Shown here piece by piece: positions 23,701 through 35,225 of a stretch of DNA of 64,000 nt; position 1 is the stretch's first letter; each line of letters starts with the position of its first letter. Source of the DNA: Chrysogorgia sp. JL179-B06 (taxonomy: Eukaryota; Cnidaria; Anthozoa; Scleralcyonacea; Chrysogorgiidae); assembly GCA_035772405.1 (NCBI GenBank), contig JAYKKM010000339.1:1424001-1488000 (forward strand), written 5' to 3'. The position numbers and the translations under genes were made by a program. The notes under the pieces are model-generated. The model made no database searches and was not told the DNA's origin. It saw only the letters and a list, made by a program, of their open reading frames with translations.

Positions 23701-26700
23701 CCTATACTGTAACTTTCAGATGATCTCCCTATACAGAGCAGGAATCCAAGGAAAACAAGGAGAGGAATACAATAACAAAACCTAATGTGCAATGATGACT
23801 AAGGAGAACTAATGATGAGATTCCAATTTTAAATGACGAACTCTTAATTTTTTTAAGTAAATAGTCATGAAAATTTTTCTACCCAACCCTTCAGAGAAGT
23901 GATTTTTTACCCAACCATTTAGGTCTTAGAATTTTCAGTTGCCCAACCATTTTCTCTTCTTCCCATATCAAAAGTAATCGAAGAAAACAAATATTTATAA
24001 CATAGCAATTGATATACGCTAATGCTATGTAAGGCGAAGAAATATGCATATCACACCCAAAGAAAAGTTGTTTTGAGAACCCCTTGCCCCCAGAAATTAT
24101 GTACATGTATATATAGTTTGGATTTCAGTGGTTCGAGACTAAGAGTTCAGGAATGCGAAAACCTGGCTGAAAACAAAGTTGATTGTTTTCCTTGCTCTAT
24201 ATGGCAGACTACCCTCAGTTCCCAGCACTTCTGTGTTGTCGGTATGAATGAAAATTGAAGATGTGCTGGGCCACGAAACTAAAACAAAATGTATAGTTGG
24301 GTCATGAAACCATCCAGGGAAATTTGGTTGGGTCACGAAAGGTAGTCTGAGGGTAGTTTAAAAGTTACTGTCCTGCATGACCCAACATTTCAACACTGCA
24401 ATCTAGTGTCTTCATCAGGGGTGATCGTTGTAAAGTTAGGATCCCTATTTATACCCTCATAGAACCGATGATGACGTTATCTATTAACAAGATGCAAATA
24501 AGCTTATGGTAATAAACCACCGTCATCGCGATTCAATGGGGCGTGGGCGCTATTGATATGCCAGACAACATCTCTGATGGTACCGCGGATTAATGGTAAT
24601 AATTTTCCCACGCAATGTCATGGTAGGTTACGCACGCGTGCTCCGACAAATCAGAAATCTCGGTTGATACAACATCACATACGTGTTAATTTGAAAATGG
24701 CTGGACATTCAATAAATCGCAGAAACACTGCTCTACAATTGTTTACTGAGAGTATTATTACAAGAATTAATGGCATGAATAATTGTTCTTGTTCGCTTTA
24801 CAATTTTTTATATTCTAAGGTTTATTTTTACTCCAGTAACCACCTGTTATCTTCCTTAATTATTAACGACAGCGTGTGTGTAAAATAATACAGTAATATT
24901 AAGTACTGTACAAGCCTGGAAATAATTATTTTCACTGTAACTGTCAGAATGACCAGCACAAATGAATTTGTAACGGACATACAAAAATTTGTGCCTGTCA
25001 CGGTACAACTTAGTGTAACGTCTCAAAACTTAGTGTAACGTCTCAAACTTAGTGTAACGTCTCAAACTTAGCGTAACGTCTCCAAACTTAGCGTAACGTC
25101 TCCAAACTTAGCGTAACGTCTCCAAACTTAGCGTAACGTCTCCAAACTTAGCGTAACGTCTCCAAACTTAGCGTAACGTCTCCAAACTTAGCGTAACGTC
25201 TCCAAACTTAGCGTAACGTCTCCAAACTTAGCGTAACGTCTCCAAACTTAGCGTAACGTCTCCAAACTTAGCGTAACGTCTCCAAACTTAGCGTAACGTC
25301 TCCAAACTTAGCGTAACGTCTCCAAACTTAGCGTAACGTCTCCAAACTTAGCGTAACGTCTCCAAACTTAGCGTAACGTCTCCAAACTTAGCGTAACGTC
25401 TCCAAACTTAGCGTAACGTCTCCAAACTTAGCGTAACGTCTCAAATTTAGCGTAACGTCTCAAACTTAGCGTAACGTCTCAAACTTAGCGTAACGTCTCA
25501 AACTTAGCGTAACGTCTCAAACTTAGCGTAACGTCTCAAACTTAGCGTAACGTCTCAAACTTAGCGTAACGTCTCAAACTTAGCGTAACGTCTCAAACTT
25601 AGCGTAACGTCTCCAAACTTAGTGTAACGTCTCATAACGTAGCGCAATATCTCCAAACTTAGCCTTACGTCTCATAACTTAGCGCAATGTCTTAAAACTT
25701 AGCATAACGTCTCATAACATAACACAATATCTCCAAACTTAGCGTAACGTCTCATAACTTAGCGCAATGTCTCCAAAGCTTAATGTCTCCAAATTTAGCA
25801 TAATCAGGTATCTAAACTTAGCATAATCAGGTCTCCAAATAACTTTATTTCAGTGAAAACGTGAAATACAACTGAAAAACAATTAACAATATTACACCAC
25901 TAACTAGTTAGTGACTAGTGACTACACTAGTACTGTAGTACACTACTACAGACTACAGAGTACACTTACACTCTACAGTATATGCAGTATGCCCAGTCAA
26001 CACCAGTTGCAGCGCTATCCCACAGCTCCATCTATCTTTGTTTGACTTGGCGAAGCTTGCCAAAACGAAAGCAATGCGCGTGACTTCCGGTTTTAAAGGA
26101 AGTAAAATTGTCTGAAAATCTTACATGCAAATCAAGAGGCTTCGTTGTTTTACTTATTATAAATGAGAAAAAATCAAATACAGGTATGAATTGAGTAATT
26201 GACCGGGGCTAGTAGTGGCTACATCATTTTCTTATTAAAACGTTTCCGTATCGTACCGCGATGCAGTTCTGCGTGCACCGTATCGTATCGTGGGCTAACG
26301 TATCGCAATATATCGGTGTATCGTTATACCTCTATTTTAAATGTGATAAAAAAATTATACTGATTTACATAAACTTTATCTTTGATTTTCTCAGCTTAGA
26401 TAACATTGATTTACAAAGTTACTACGCCAATGAACTTATCAAATGGGTCGTTTTTGAAGCTGTTTAATAAACTCACAGCACGTGTTTTATCAGATCTAAA
26501 ACACTCGGGCTACGCCCTCGTGTTTTAAATTTGATAAAACACTGCTGCTCGTTTATTAATAAAGTAATTATGCAATTACAAATTCAGTTGTAAAATAACT
26601 CTTTTGTTTGAAAGAAATTCTTGAAACTATAAAGACTAACCATTTACAACTTTTTCATATCTCACTTCACTCTCGAGATATTAAGATTTGTTTAATATGT

Positions 26701-28400
26701 AAATGATCATACTTATGACATCACAATGCATAATAACTTATTGAAAAAATCTGCATAGCTTTACCATTATCACATAGAATCGTTTGATGATTTGCATATT
26801 TGATGTCATTGGATACATCCACGCACATGCACCTGCATTTCAAGTGATTTCATTACATAATCTCAAGGATATATAAGCGTTTTCAATAAGTTATTATGCA
26901 GTGTGATGTCATAAGTATTATCATTTACATATCAAACAAATCTTAGTATCTCAAGAGTGAAGTGAGATACGAAAAAGTTGCAAATGGTTAGTCTTTATAG
27001 TTTCAAGAGTTCTTTCAAACAAAAGAGTTATTTTAAAACTGAATTTTTCATTGCATAGGTACTTTAAGTAGTACATAATAGTTACCCCTGCTGAAATTCC
27101 AAACCCTCGACTTAAAACGAAATAAAAATTAAAAACAATATAATTAAAAACCTCGTCTCCAAATTGCTCAGCTATATACAGTCCCATATTTCCATATTCG
27201 TCATAAATCTGTTTTTTGGTTGGATTTGAAAGAATTGTATTTGCATGGCTTATGACTTTAAACTGGAACAAAAAAGAGCATTCCCTTTTTCAATTATACA
27301 ATTACAAAGTTTTGAAAAGTGAAACAATAATAAAAAATAAACGTTTAAAGGGCAGGTATTCAGATCCTGGGGGTGAATTGTCATCCCAAAATGATGGTGT
27401 ATGATTGAGAATGGAAATTATATTGTATTCTTTGTTATTTTAAAATGATATTGCTGTATTTTTAATCTACTGAGTTTAGGATTAGGATTAGTGTTGAAGA
27501 TAGATTGGATTATGTTCAGGAATATGATTGGGTTGGGATTAGGGTTGGTTGGGATTAGGGTTGGTTGGGATTAGGGTTGGAATAAGGTTGAGGTATAGCG
27601 TTGGGTGAGGATTAGGGTTGGGTTAGGATGACTTTGAGGTTAGAGTTTGTATTGGAATTACACTTAGGATTATGGTTAGGAATGAGAATATGTTTAGGAT
27701 GAGGGTTATGGTTAGGATTATGTTTTGGATTTGGATTACGGTTAGGGATAGGATTGTGGTTATAGGATTGAGATTATGTTTGGGATCGGGGTTATGTTAA
27801 GGATTACGGTTACGAGTAGCACTGTGGTTATGAAAATGGTTATGTTATGGTTATTATGGTTATGGTTATATGATTGCAGAAAGCAACTTCAACAAAACGA
27901 CAGTAATAACAGTGAAGTTGACATCAACATTTGCTTCACAAAACGAAATGAGACGAACAATAATGAATTTAGAAGTACAATACACATAGCTCTTGTACTT
28001 GTTTTATGTACCTTTTTGTGGAAGACAACTTAGATAACTATAAATACATCAATTAAAGCTTCTTGTATTTTTTAATACATTCTGTAATATTTGGGTCTTC
28101 CTGAGCAAAATTATAATCATCTGCATGGAGTTTTTCGTTATCTGATTTCGTTACTGGATGTGATGTCACAAGAGGCATTCTGAACCACTTTTCTTTTGTT
28201 ACTTGCCACAAAAATGCCTCTTGAGACATCACATCCGATAACTTTAACAGCAAAAAAAACTCCATGAAGATGAAATTTTCGGCTGACAAGATATATTATG
28301 ATTTTGCTGAGGAAGACCCAAATATTACGAATATGTAAAATACCCAAACAGTTAAAAAATAAAAAATATTAAAAAAAAATATAAAAAAAAAAAAATAAAT

Positions 28401-28440
<40 letters not shown>

Positions 28441-31400
28441 TAAAAAATATATAAAAATAAAAATATAAAAAATATATAATAAAAATATAAAATATATAAT
28501 AAAAATATAAAATATATAATAAAAATATATAAAAATAGATTATTTAAATTATCAGCTAATTGATCAGCTTACTCTGTCGGCAGCAGTAGGATCATTGGGA
28601 TTCTTGTCTGGATGATGGAGGAGGGCCATCTGCAAAAAAATTCAATATTATGTTAAAAATAAAACAAGGCACGGTACCAAGTAGGCTTGGTCAACAAAAG
28701 AAGTTGATGTAACCACCCTCTAACAAGCGTCCTATTGAAATGAATTATTTCATCAAATACATATGTATACATTACCCTTCTGTAAGCCTTCTTAATTTCT
28801 TCAGGTGTTGCATTTCTATCTATTCCTAATGTTTCATACAAATCTTTCTGCCTAAATAAAATCGTAGAAACTATCAGGTTAGAAATACATTTAAAATTTT
28901 CAATTAGACAATATCTCATTTAATATTAACAGTATATAATGCTCCTACATTGACAGAGTATAATGCTTCACGGTAAGAAGTATTTAGCCCTAGTAGTATC
29001 AACATACATATTCTCCTTATTGGTCTCCAAACATTTCTTATAGTACTAGTTGGGAGAAGTTGTTTTAAAAACATGTCAGTTTATCTTTGGTGATCATTTC
29101 CTTTATTCTCATTACCTCTATACTTGGTTAACATTATTTTTACCATTGATATTATTATTAGAAGTTAGACATTGATCATGAGTTAGTCAAACTTCTTGAA
29201 ATCTAAATTCAATTCCTAGATTCTAGCACATTTTCAATTTCATTATCAAAATGCATCTTACAGTGACATTTTGGTTGATACCAGAGACCCTTTTGTAATA
29301 ATTATTAGCATCTAAACATAATTCTTCACAAAAATATCATTAATTATAACAGCTCTACTACCAGTCAATGGTGCATTGCTTATGAACCAATGGTATTGTA
29401 CTTTCCAATTTAATAATAAATAAATAATGCTTGTTTCTTCTGTGTGGAAGATTTAAACTGCCTATATATTCTGATAAAAGTTCCATAATATTATTATCAA
29501 CAGCTATGCACATTCTCATTGGTTGCTAACCATGATCTATTTAACAATTAGACAACGAGTCCGAGTTGTCTATGAGCGAATAGTGAACGAAGGCGAAGCC
29601 TGAGTTGACTATTCGCTCATAGACGAGGACGAGTTGTCTAATTGTTTTATTAGAAACAAATTAGTGGACTATTACAAATCATGCATTCTCCAAAAAATTA
29701 TCCAAAAACTCATGTGAAACCTCCCCAAAACGAGAGTTTTCTGCCATTGTTTTGAACGCGTTTCCCAAACGTTGTCTATCACGAATAGACAACGGTTGAG
29801 TAGCCAATCAGAATGCAGTATTTGTAATAGACCATGGTCAGTTTCTATAGAGGACAGATGCACAGCTCATGCCAGATGACTGCTTTTGTCTTCGATTTTT
29901 ATTATATAAAACAAATAGATTTCATTTTGTTGTTGTCTGTTCAATTATAAATACACAGATGTCAGAACGTGGTAAGAACATCAGTGACCCACTCAACTAT
30001 CGTCTTGTGTGCCACTTTTTTGTTCTTACCACGTTCTGATGTCATCTGTGTATCTATAACTGAACAGAGAACGACAAAATAGAGTCTATTTTTTTAAATC
30101 TTCATGCCTTTATTCCTAGTTAGTTTACTTTACTATTAATAATAATAATGCTCTTATTAACAGAAACAACAGACGTGTGTCTTTACAAATTGTTTTAGCT
30201 CGAACGTGGCTGAGTCAAAGGTATGTCAAAGGTGCCGCGTGCTTGCCACCATACGACCCATGTCTGACCACGGAGCACAGCTAAGATCTAAGTGTTGATT
30301 TTACTGAAGGAGGAAAACCAGAGACCCCGGAGGAAAACCCTCAAAGCGTGGGAGAGATCAACTTCAAATAAAGTTGGGAACACAAATGGTTTGGACAGTA
30401 TTCAACAGTGAAATATAAAGATAATTTCTTCTGAATTTTAAACAGAATACAATTTCCAAACTTTCTTCACATTGCACTGTTGAGTACTGTCCAAGGTCTT
30501 TGTGTATCCATGCGTTGATGTCACTTCCTGCGATACTAAACAAACTTTGGCAGGGGAAAGACATGAACTTCTTTATCTATCAGAAAGTGTCAAAGATATT
30601 TATAAATATATAAAAGATATGCAAAATCCTTTGTCCCCCCAAACATAATTGTGGTACACCAATCAGGTCTTGTGAATCTATAAATTTCCATGATAATACA
30701 ATTTACGCACGACAAGCGCCAAAGAGGGAATATTATTCAGTTTACATAGTATTTAGCTGGTCAAGGGGATGACATGACATTATGTAAACAAATTACCAAA
30801 TCGAAATCAATGATTTTACACAAGGAATACAGTAAGTCCGTGTAGTTTGGGCAGTAATCTTGGGTTTCAATAATGTAGGTATTTAATATTATACACCGGA
30901 GAAGAACCATTCATCCAATTACAACTAATTAATATTCGTTTATATTTAAACTACAAACATAATACATTTTGAAACGATCGAAGACTGAGCGAAGATAAAA
31001 CAGGGCTGTTTAATGTCATTAATAATGTCCATAAAGTTGGAAATGCACTTGAGGATGGACAACGATGACGGCTTTACGGTCTACTGTTTTTGTATTGTCC
31101 AGATGCACACGATCGATTAAATGAAATAGATATGCATGTAATCATGTAAATAGTGTTAGCAATGTCTGTGATTTTAAAACCAGGTTATTCAAGTAAACAC
31201 GAGCAGAACGATTGTTTACAACTGCAATAAAACACAATTTCTGCGCAGCAATCATCGAATAAAACCTGCTTGATGGATCTGGGGAGGCACACAAGACAAC
31301 GAAGTCTGCTCGACTGTCATCAAAGGGTGTACGATTTGCTGGTCGAGCGACAGGCTTTCGCGAATGTTTTCGTTGCAAAATACAAGCTTAAAACTTACAT

Positions 31401-33483
31401 GCTCTCGTTGCCATTCTTCGTGTCATCAACGAAGGGTCCACACTCACCCTTGACTTGCGGCATTGCGAATGAAACGCTGAAAAAACGACTATTTTCCCAT
31501 CTCAAGTCTCAAACCACAAGCACCGCCATTTCTGTAGAGACTTGTCATGCATGACATCACCCCCGGCTCTACGAAGGTCATTCCGGCCACTTGTTCACAT
31601 CCGCCACAGGTAACTCCATTTCACGGAAATCATATTATTATTACACAGTCGCCCAAGCTCGTTGTGTGGCAATCTGTGTGATCTGTATATTGGAATTTAT
31701 TCGATTTGTCAAAATTTGAGGTTATTTTCATCTATTATTTGCAGTTTATTATTACAATATTTTGAAATAATTTATATCTACCATAAGGTGTATGTGTGAC
31801 CAGTGTCTGTTCGGTAATATTTAGGACATTTACCGTGCGAAAATATAATGGCTGCATATACTGTATAACCATATATTAAATTTCTTTATATATATTCAAC
31901 AAAATAAACATTTATAAACCATGCATGTTTATTGTATTGCTATATTTATTGTATCGGTATATCGTTTATTGTATTGGCACAAATGGGTTTGAAGTACAAT
32001 GAACAGAATGGTGCCAAGTTTTGCAAGGACGAACATACTGATACAATAAACATGTAGGTAGAAAGAACAAGGTTTATAAAGGTTTATTTTGTTGAATATT
32101 CTTAGTATGTTCAATATAAACAAATTTAATATATGGTTATATATTATATGGCCATTAGATTTTCGCACTGTAAATGACCTAAATATTACCAGACACTGAT
32201 CATTCACCTTATGGTAGATATAACTAGACATTATTTCATTATATTGTAACAATAAACTGCAAATAATAGATGAAAATATCCTCTAATTTTGATAAATCGA
32301 ATAAATTCCAATATAAACACAGATTGCCACACAACGAGCTTGAGCAACTGTGATTATTACGGATATTTAATATTGATTTGGTTCCGCACAAATATCAATG
32401 TATCATAATTGGCATGTTGTAAAACATGGACTGGACTGTACTGGACTGGACTGATAAAACATGGACTGATAAAACATGGACTGGTAAAACATGGAGGGTT
32501 AGGATCTTTGTTGTTTTGGGGTTAGCGATTATTTGTTATAAAACATGAACTGGTAAAACATGTAACGTGTAGCTGTGAATGTATGTCTACTTAAAAAACT
32601 CATTAATAATTCATGAGGAAAACACAAAGGAAAATCACCACCGTGTCGTATCTTTATATGTGATAAAGATTCATCCTAATTTACATAAACTTTAGCTTTC
32701 AACACTGCTGCTCGTGTTTTAAACATTACATTAACAAATAATTGCTATACCCCAAAACAACAAAGATCCTAACCCTCCATGTTTTACCAGTCCATGTTTT
32801 ATCAGTCCATGTTTTATCAGTCCAGTCCATGTTTTACAACATGCCATCATAATTAATATTAAATAATACGGTATAACCTTATGACAAACAGTTGCTAGTC
32901 ACGTTACTAGTACCATCGAAAATCAGATATAAAATAAATAGATTATTAAATAGACTCAGACTTCAAATTTGAACCTGCACTGCTGCAGACCAGAAAATAT
33001 TTCAATTCAAGTGCTAAAATATAGTTGCTTTTCTTGGTCGTTGTCGCCCATTTCGCTGCTATGCCCAAATGGCGTAAATAGTTGTATTATTTGGATGCAG
33101 TTCTGGACGAAAACTACGTTATTTGAAGATGAATATTATCGATAAAGAATGGCAACTGTGCACACACACGTTAACACCCTCATTCAACACACAATAGACC
33201 ATGAAATATCTAATATATTTCTTCATCCGTTTTGGATTAAAAAAGATATTAATCGATAATACGAAGAACATGGCGAACGGCATACAATAACATAACACAA
33301 TATACAAGCAGCAAGTTGGGTACAGCGTTTGTCCAAATACAGACTTGATCTATCAACCACAAGGACTATTAGGAGCAATATAGCGCTCGTCAGTCGTGGC
33401 ACAAGCATCATGTTTTTCTTTGATTTTATAAACAATATAAACACTCACCCTCCTTCAGATTGCATAGTATTATAGCCTGGCAT
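17792..33483 (-). CDS. DNAJC5: Cysteine string protein (DNAJC5/CSP), six exons, 200 aa
   Basis: Exons in transcript order: 33449-33483, 28776-28851, 28573-28629, 27152-27262, 18915-18956 and 17792-18073. All junctions are GT-AG, phases agree and the total is 201 codons. A J domain (about 14-80) starts DLYETLGID and keeps the HPD triad at 43-45, the Hsc70-stimulating motif. The linker [19 protein letters not shown] is nearly identical to vertebrate CSP. A 14-codon exon (NVKLYF...WCK) corresponds to the NVNTYF...WWAK segment. The cysteine string has 14 Cys between residues 112 and 136 and is the palmitoylation site that anchors CSP to synaptic or secretory vesicles. The tail is acidic (six Asp) and Pro/Ser-rich. 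Human CSP has 198 residues. CSP is an Hsc70 co-chaperone in SNARE handling. Exon 1 encodes only 11 residues and rests on a strong GTGAGT donor, the phase and an ATG. Exon 5 rests on phase and family similarity. Confidence 0.85.
18159..18542. mobile_element. Foldback MITE in DNAJC5 intron 5
   Basis: The left arm runs CTATTGAACAAAAGTCCTTG, AAACTTTGCACAAGTATACAGG, and continues to a CAGACTCC-like end. The right arm is its reverse complement ending at 18542. Its edge is 86 bp upstream of the terminal DNAJC5 exon, so the unspliced transcript could form a hairpin beside that acceptor. Confidence 0.75.
19085..19757. mobile_element. Nested foldbacks including MITE 19230-19714
   Basis: The outer arms (TTTGGTGATTGTTTATATAAC and complement near 19745) enclose a perfect ~50-bp palindromic pair (19126-19236, arm AAACCCCGCTTTAAATTTC) and a ~485-bp MITE. 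The MITE has ends TAAAGTGCC.CTAACCTCAAA and is the same family as 41191-41672. Confidence 0.7.
20278..20500 (+). repeat. 15-bp satellite GTTTATATTCGGAGG
   Basis: About 14-15 units of GTTTATATTCGGAGG/GCTTATATTCGGGGG with increasing divergence to the right. The unit length is a multiple of three, so all frames stay open and give false Gly/Phe/Tyr-rich open frames. Confidence 0.9.
20655..20805. mobile_element. Foldback MITE, ~150 bp
   Basis: Arms contain AAAAAGGTTGGTGTACTGC and GTAGTACACCAACCTTTTTAG. The centre GTTTCGAGCGAAGGCCCTTCG is itself palindromic and related to 5819-5994. Confidence 0.75.
20860..22107 (-). CDS. LRRC74-like leucine-rich repeat protein, 415 aa, intronless
   Basis: A single uninterrupted frame from an ATG at 22107. 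Residues 1-105 are charged and low-complexity. From about residue 108 to 375 there are roughly eight ribonuclease-inhibitor-type leucine-rich repeats of 28-29 residues, each with an LxxLDLSxNxLGxxG-like start; the clearest are [27 protein letters not shown] and [15 protein letters not shown]. The starting repeat ([12 protein letters not shown]) and the end ([13 protein letters not shown]) resemble LRRC74A/B. No NACHT, death-fold or membrane segment is present, so this is not an NLR. Molecular function is not known; LRR proteins of this type are usually binding scaffolds. It lies within DNAJC5 intron 5 on the same strand. The lack of introns would fit retrocopy origin, but I see no poly-A tract or flanking repeat that proves it. 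Confidence 0.7.
   Translation of the reverse strand: MSYIRHGVGHFSKSASDVKAVSFRERVMLAAQSKVDLQEKLAMEKSDEKDTIVSSETSLANTETTNLKEVALNDTAVTNYQGVVKYLSEQQRDTILEATEKYGSGLQAEFNFSGRGLGYEGIASLILTLPFNSTNLSKLDFTDCNLDGRGMSVIYKILEANKNIRELKVSGNKVGQEFGVDWVRKMLQFCNIRVLGLARNGLGDKDMGDLMEVMSETEVLRELDLSHNLLGVLAGGVLTEYLPRNVSLRCLDLSHNELGAEGVRSMAVGLQENATLERLDISWNALMDNGMVYVAEILLKVVSLKEISLNGNFVTVIGAQHLAYSLRENCSLEVLRMGQNFLRNAGACVLVRSVRSGVSSKLRLLDLNGTLVENEFTTMYKRIQLDNSTFQITGFCVVGGVVDATFRRRTNSRYK
22678..22940. mobile_element. Near-perfect foldback with TTAGG-rich arms
   Basis: Arms of about 115 bp start TGTAAGCCACAAATTACTGG and contain CCCCAAAACAACAAAGATCC with CCGCCTAACGAG. They meet around a short loop near 22815-22830. 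The inner sequence belongs to the dispersed family seen at 36-180. Confidence 0.85.
22941..24360. other. Intronic interval with a degenerate duplication
   Basis: Within DNAJC5 intron 5. About 23300-23530 and 23635-23780 share several blocks (CAGATAGATCCTA, AACTTTCAGAT, AGGAAAACAAGGAGAGGAAT, GTTTGATTTGAAATATGACCG), so they are an old shuffled duplication. No gene recognised. Confidence 0.5.
24361..24575 (-). repeat. Inverted copy of part of the 16345-17620 composite
   Basis: From AAAAGTTACTGTCC to GCTATTGATATGCCA this is the reverse complement of about 17045-17265, including TATAAATAGGGATCC and ACCCCTGATGAAGACACTAG. Only the single-copy inner portion is present. Confidence 0.75.
24910..25810. 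repeat. 20-bp satellite with leader (copy A)
   Basis: A ~100-bp leader (CAAGCCTGGAAATAATTATT ... TGTCAGAATGACCAGCACAAAT) is followed by about 38 units of 19-20 bp, GCGTAACGTCTC(C)AAACTTA. The middle is homogeneous and both ends are diverged. A homologous leader + array occurs at 39692-40240. Both are intronic or beside exons (DNAJC5 intron 5 here, GBE1 there). Confidence 0.9.
26475..27067. mobile_element. Two adjacent foldbacks in DNAJC5 intron 4-5 region
   Basis: 26475-26565 is a small palindrome (AGATCTAAAACACTCGGGC with CTCGTGTTTTAAAT). 26570-27067 has ~130-bp arms including CTCTTTTGTTTGAAAG, GTTAGTCTTTATAGTTTC and CACTCTCGAGATATTAAG-type sequence. Its right end lies 84 bp from DNAJC5 exon 4. 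Confidence 0.7.
27480..27880 (+). repeat. Degenerate GGTTAGGATTA-type tract
   Basis: G- and T-rich, telomere-like but irregular: GGGATTAGGGTTGGTT units at 27530-27590, decaying to GGTTATG repeats. It is in DNAJC5 intron 3 and is not a telomere. Confidence 0.8.
28055..28335. mobile_element. Foldback MITE, ~280 bp
   Basis: Arms pair TAATATTTGGGTCTTCCTGA with TGAGGAAGACCCAAATATTA, and GATGTGATGTCACAAGAGGC with a diverged complement. It is followed by an A/T-only tract (28340-28545) with (TA)n and AAAAATATA repeats. Confidence 0.75.
28340..28545. repeat. A/T-only low-complexity tract
   Basis: (TA)n at about 28404-28434 and AAAATATAT repeats, directly upstream of the DNAJC5 exon 3 donor side. 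Confidence 0.9.
28996..29180 (+). repeat. Dispersed repeat family (copy 4 of 4)
   Basis: The longest and best match to the 14676 copy, including ACTTGGTTAACATTA and the terminal TTATTAGAAGTTAGA. Confidence 0.65.
29541..29860. mobile_element. MITE with CAATTAGACAACGAG palindrome (copy 1)
   Basis: A palindromic core (AACAATTAGACAACGAG...CGAGTTGTCTAATTG) is followed by ~200 bp that includes ATTACAAATC near the start and TATTTGTAATAG near the end. A second copy is inside the GBE1 3' region at 40430-40735. The short MAENSRFGE open frame on the minus strand is part of the element. Confidence 0.7.
29935..30070. mobile_element. Foldback MITE, ~135 bp
   Basis: Arms CACAGATGTCAGAACGTGGT and ACCACGTTCTGATGTCATCTG, extended by GTCTGTTCA/TGAACAGA. 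It lies in DNAJC5 intron 1. Confidence 0.75.
30200..30400. repeat. SINE-like fragment
   Basis: Contains GGAGGAAAACCAGAGACCCC and GGAGGAAAACCC, related to the body of the SINE at 6846-7072, without a clear tRNA head. Confidence 0.4.
31629..32362. mobile_element. Large foldback with ~300-bp arms
   Basis: The left arm starts TTATTATTACACAGTCGCCC and contains AGCTCGTTGTGTGGCAATC. The right arm is the reverse complement, ending near 32362, with some 15-20% differences. The centre (31925-32050) is rich in TTTATTGTAT repeats. Confidence 0.8.
32411..32845. mobile_element. Foldback with TGGACTGATAAAACA tandem arms
   Basis: Each arm holds two to three units of ACATGGACTG(A/G)TAAA plus GGAGGGTTAGGATCTTTG and TTGTTTTGGGGT, then an inner spacer. 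The arms are near identical over about 120 bp. It is in DNAJC5 intron 1. Confidence 0.8.
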
Positions 33484-34495
33484 CTTGGTTACTACAAACC
33501 GCGAAGGTTATACCGTAAATTACAGCAAGGACATCCTAGTTTCTTCGTATTTCTTAAGAGGCTTCGTGTCAGATATCACGCCGGCAAGTAAACTCGAATT
33601 CCCTGAGACAACAAACCCTTTGAACTGCTCATGGTAATTTATGTAAATTTCAAAAAAAAATGCTCATTCAGTTGATGCAAAGGAGGTCTGGGAATAGAAT
33701 AACAGACCAAACCTTGACAGGCCTTCTTGCGAAAGCAGGTTCTTCTGTCTCGCATGCATAGCATACTCCACCAGAGTCTGCTTTCTCAAGTATTGGTCAT
33801 GTCAATCTGATAGAAGAGAAAATCAAATTCACCTCAAAAAACGTAGTGTTTCATTGATAATTATATACAAGAATTTTGAAGATACAACGTAACAATAAAT
33901 GAATAAAGTAAGAATGTAACAGCAAATGTATCAATAAAGATAAAGCGAATAATCGATGATAAAGTGATAGAAAAGTACTGTAAAAGCAACAATAAAGCTA
34001 TGAAATTACTGTAATATAAAGTAACACTAAAGTAACAATAAAGTAGCAAGAAAGTTACAAAGTAACAAGAAAGTAACAAAGTAACAATAGAGTAACAATA
34101 AAGTTACAAGAAAGTAGCAATAAAGTTACAATAAAGTAGCAATTAATAAAGTTACAAGAAAGTAGCAATAAAGTTACAAGAAAGTTACAACTTTACAAGA
34201 AAGTAGCAATAAAGTAACAAAGTAACAATAAATTATTATATGGCAAGTGTTTCTGAGCGGTCCATCTACCAAAATAGAGCATTTTGATTGGTTCCTGAGC
34301 GGTCGGAAACGCTCAGGTTTGGCGGGAAATTTTGGATTTTAAATTTTTGACAAGTTTTTAAATATTTTTTTTAAAATTCTGTTTTGTGAAACGATTTAAG
34401 TTTGAAATGTCTGAGAGTGAGGAGGACCCAGTCGCTGTTAGCCATTTACCGGCTTTATTGAAAATGTTGAATGTTTGTAAACAAATTCTGTTTTA

Positions 34496-35077
34496 TTAAG
34501 GTGGCTCCCTACTGTTTCTTGAATGGTGGCAAAAATGCAAATTTCAATCTCGAAAAGTGCCCATGGATATTTCGGAAAAGATTGAAACTAAAGCTATGCA
34601 TAGAATAACTTTCAGGGCATCAAATACTATAAATGGCTAAAGTGTTTCATCTGTTGCTATGACAACAGTGATTCAAAATGGCCGAAAATGAACATTTAAT
34701 CTAATTTATTTCGCAAACGAGTCGGTGACCCCCGATTTTTTTTGCATTTAAACATTTCTTTTAGTTTAATTAATGAATAGGCAAATTAAAAAAAATTCTG
34801 TGGATCCAATTTTTAAAAAAACTAAAAAACATGATTTTTTTTGTGTAAAATAATTGGATCCACAGAATTTTTTTTTAATTTGCCTATTTTGAAACGTTTC
34901 GGCCATTTTGAAACGTCATTGTTGTCATAGCAACAGATGAAACACTTTAGCCATTAATAGTATTTGATGCCCTGAAAGTTATTCTATGCATAGCTTTAGT
35001 TTCAATATTTTCCGAAATATCCATGGACACATTTCGATTTTTGCCACCTTTCAAGAAACAGTAGGGAGCCACCTTAA
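34496..35077. mobile_element. TTAA-flanked foldback MITE, ~580 bp
   Basis: Ends TTAAGGTGGCTCCCTACTG and CAGTAGGGAGCCACCTTAA. The arms are long (about 200 bp, with AAAGCTATGCATAGAATAAC paired). The terminal TTAA is the target of piggyBac- and Kolobok-type transposases, so a non-autonomous member of one of these is inferred. Confidence 0.75.
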
Positions 35078-35128
35078 ATATCATTTAAGAACCAATTTGC
35101 TTTTGCCATATAATAAATAGCTTATTGA

Positions 35129-35225
35129 CTGAGCTTGTTCGGTCCGTACAGGAGGATACTGCAGGTCTAAAAAGAACTCGACCGTGCAGTATCCTCCTGT
35201 ACGGACCTCTCGCTTAGTCAATACC
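35129..35225. mobile_element. Short foldback
   Basis: Arms CAGGAGGATACTGCA and TGCAGTATCCTCCTG with TATTGACTGAGC/GCTTAGTCAATA outside them. Confidence 0.75.

Noticed and set aside
24910..25810. CRISPR array
   Set aside because: Units are contiguous 19-20-bp repeats with no unique spacers, inside an animal intron.
26951..27271. Continuation of DNAJC5 exon 4 past its donor, with YFVLS resembling the CSP segment
   Set aside because: The read-through is a T-rich intron start and runs into a MITE. The 42-bp exon at 18915-18956 fits phase, length and sequence far better.
27480..27880. Interstitial telomere
   Set aside because: Only scattered TTAGGG motifs in an irregular G/T-rich tract inside an intron.
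29672..29863. Start exon of DNAJC5 at an ATG near 29749 (MAENSRFGE)
   Set aside because: It ends in phase 0 instead of the required phase 2 and is part of a repeated MITE.
31270..31554. Plus-strand 94-codon open frame
   Set aside because: No recognisable domain, no splice or family support. It lies in DNAJC5 intron 1.
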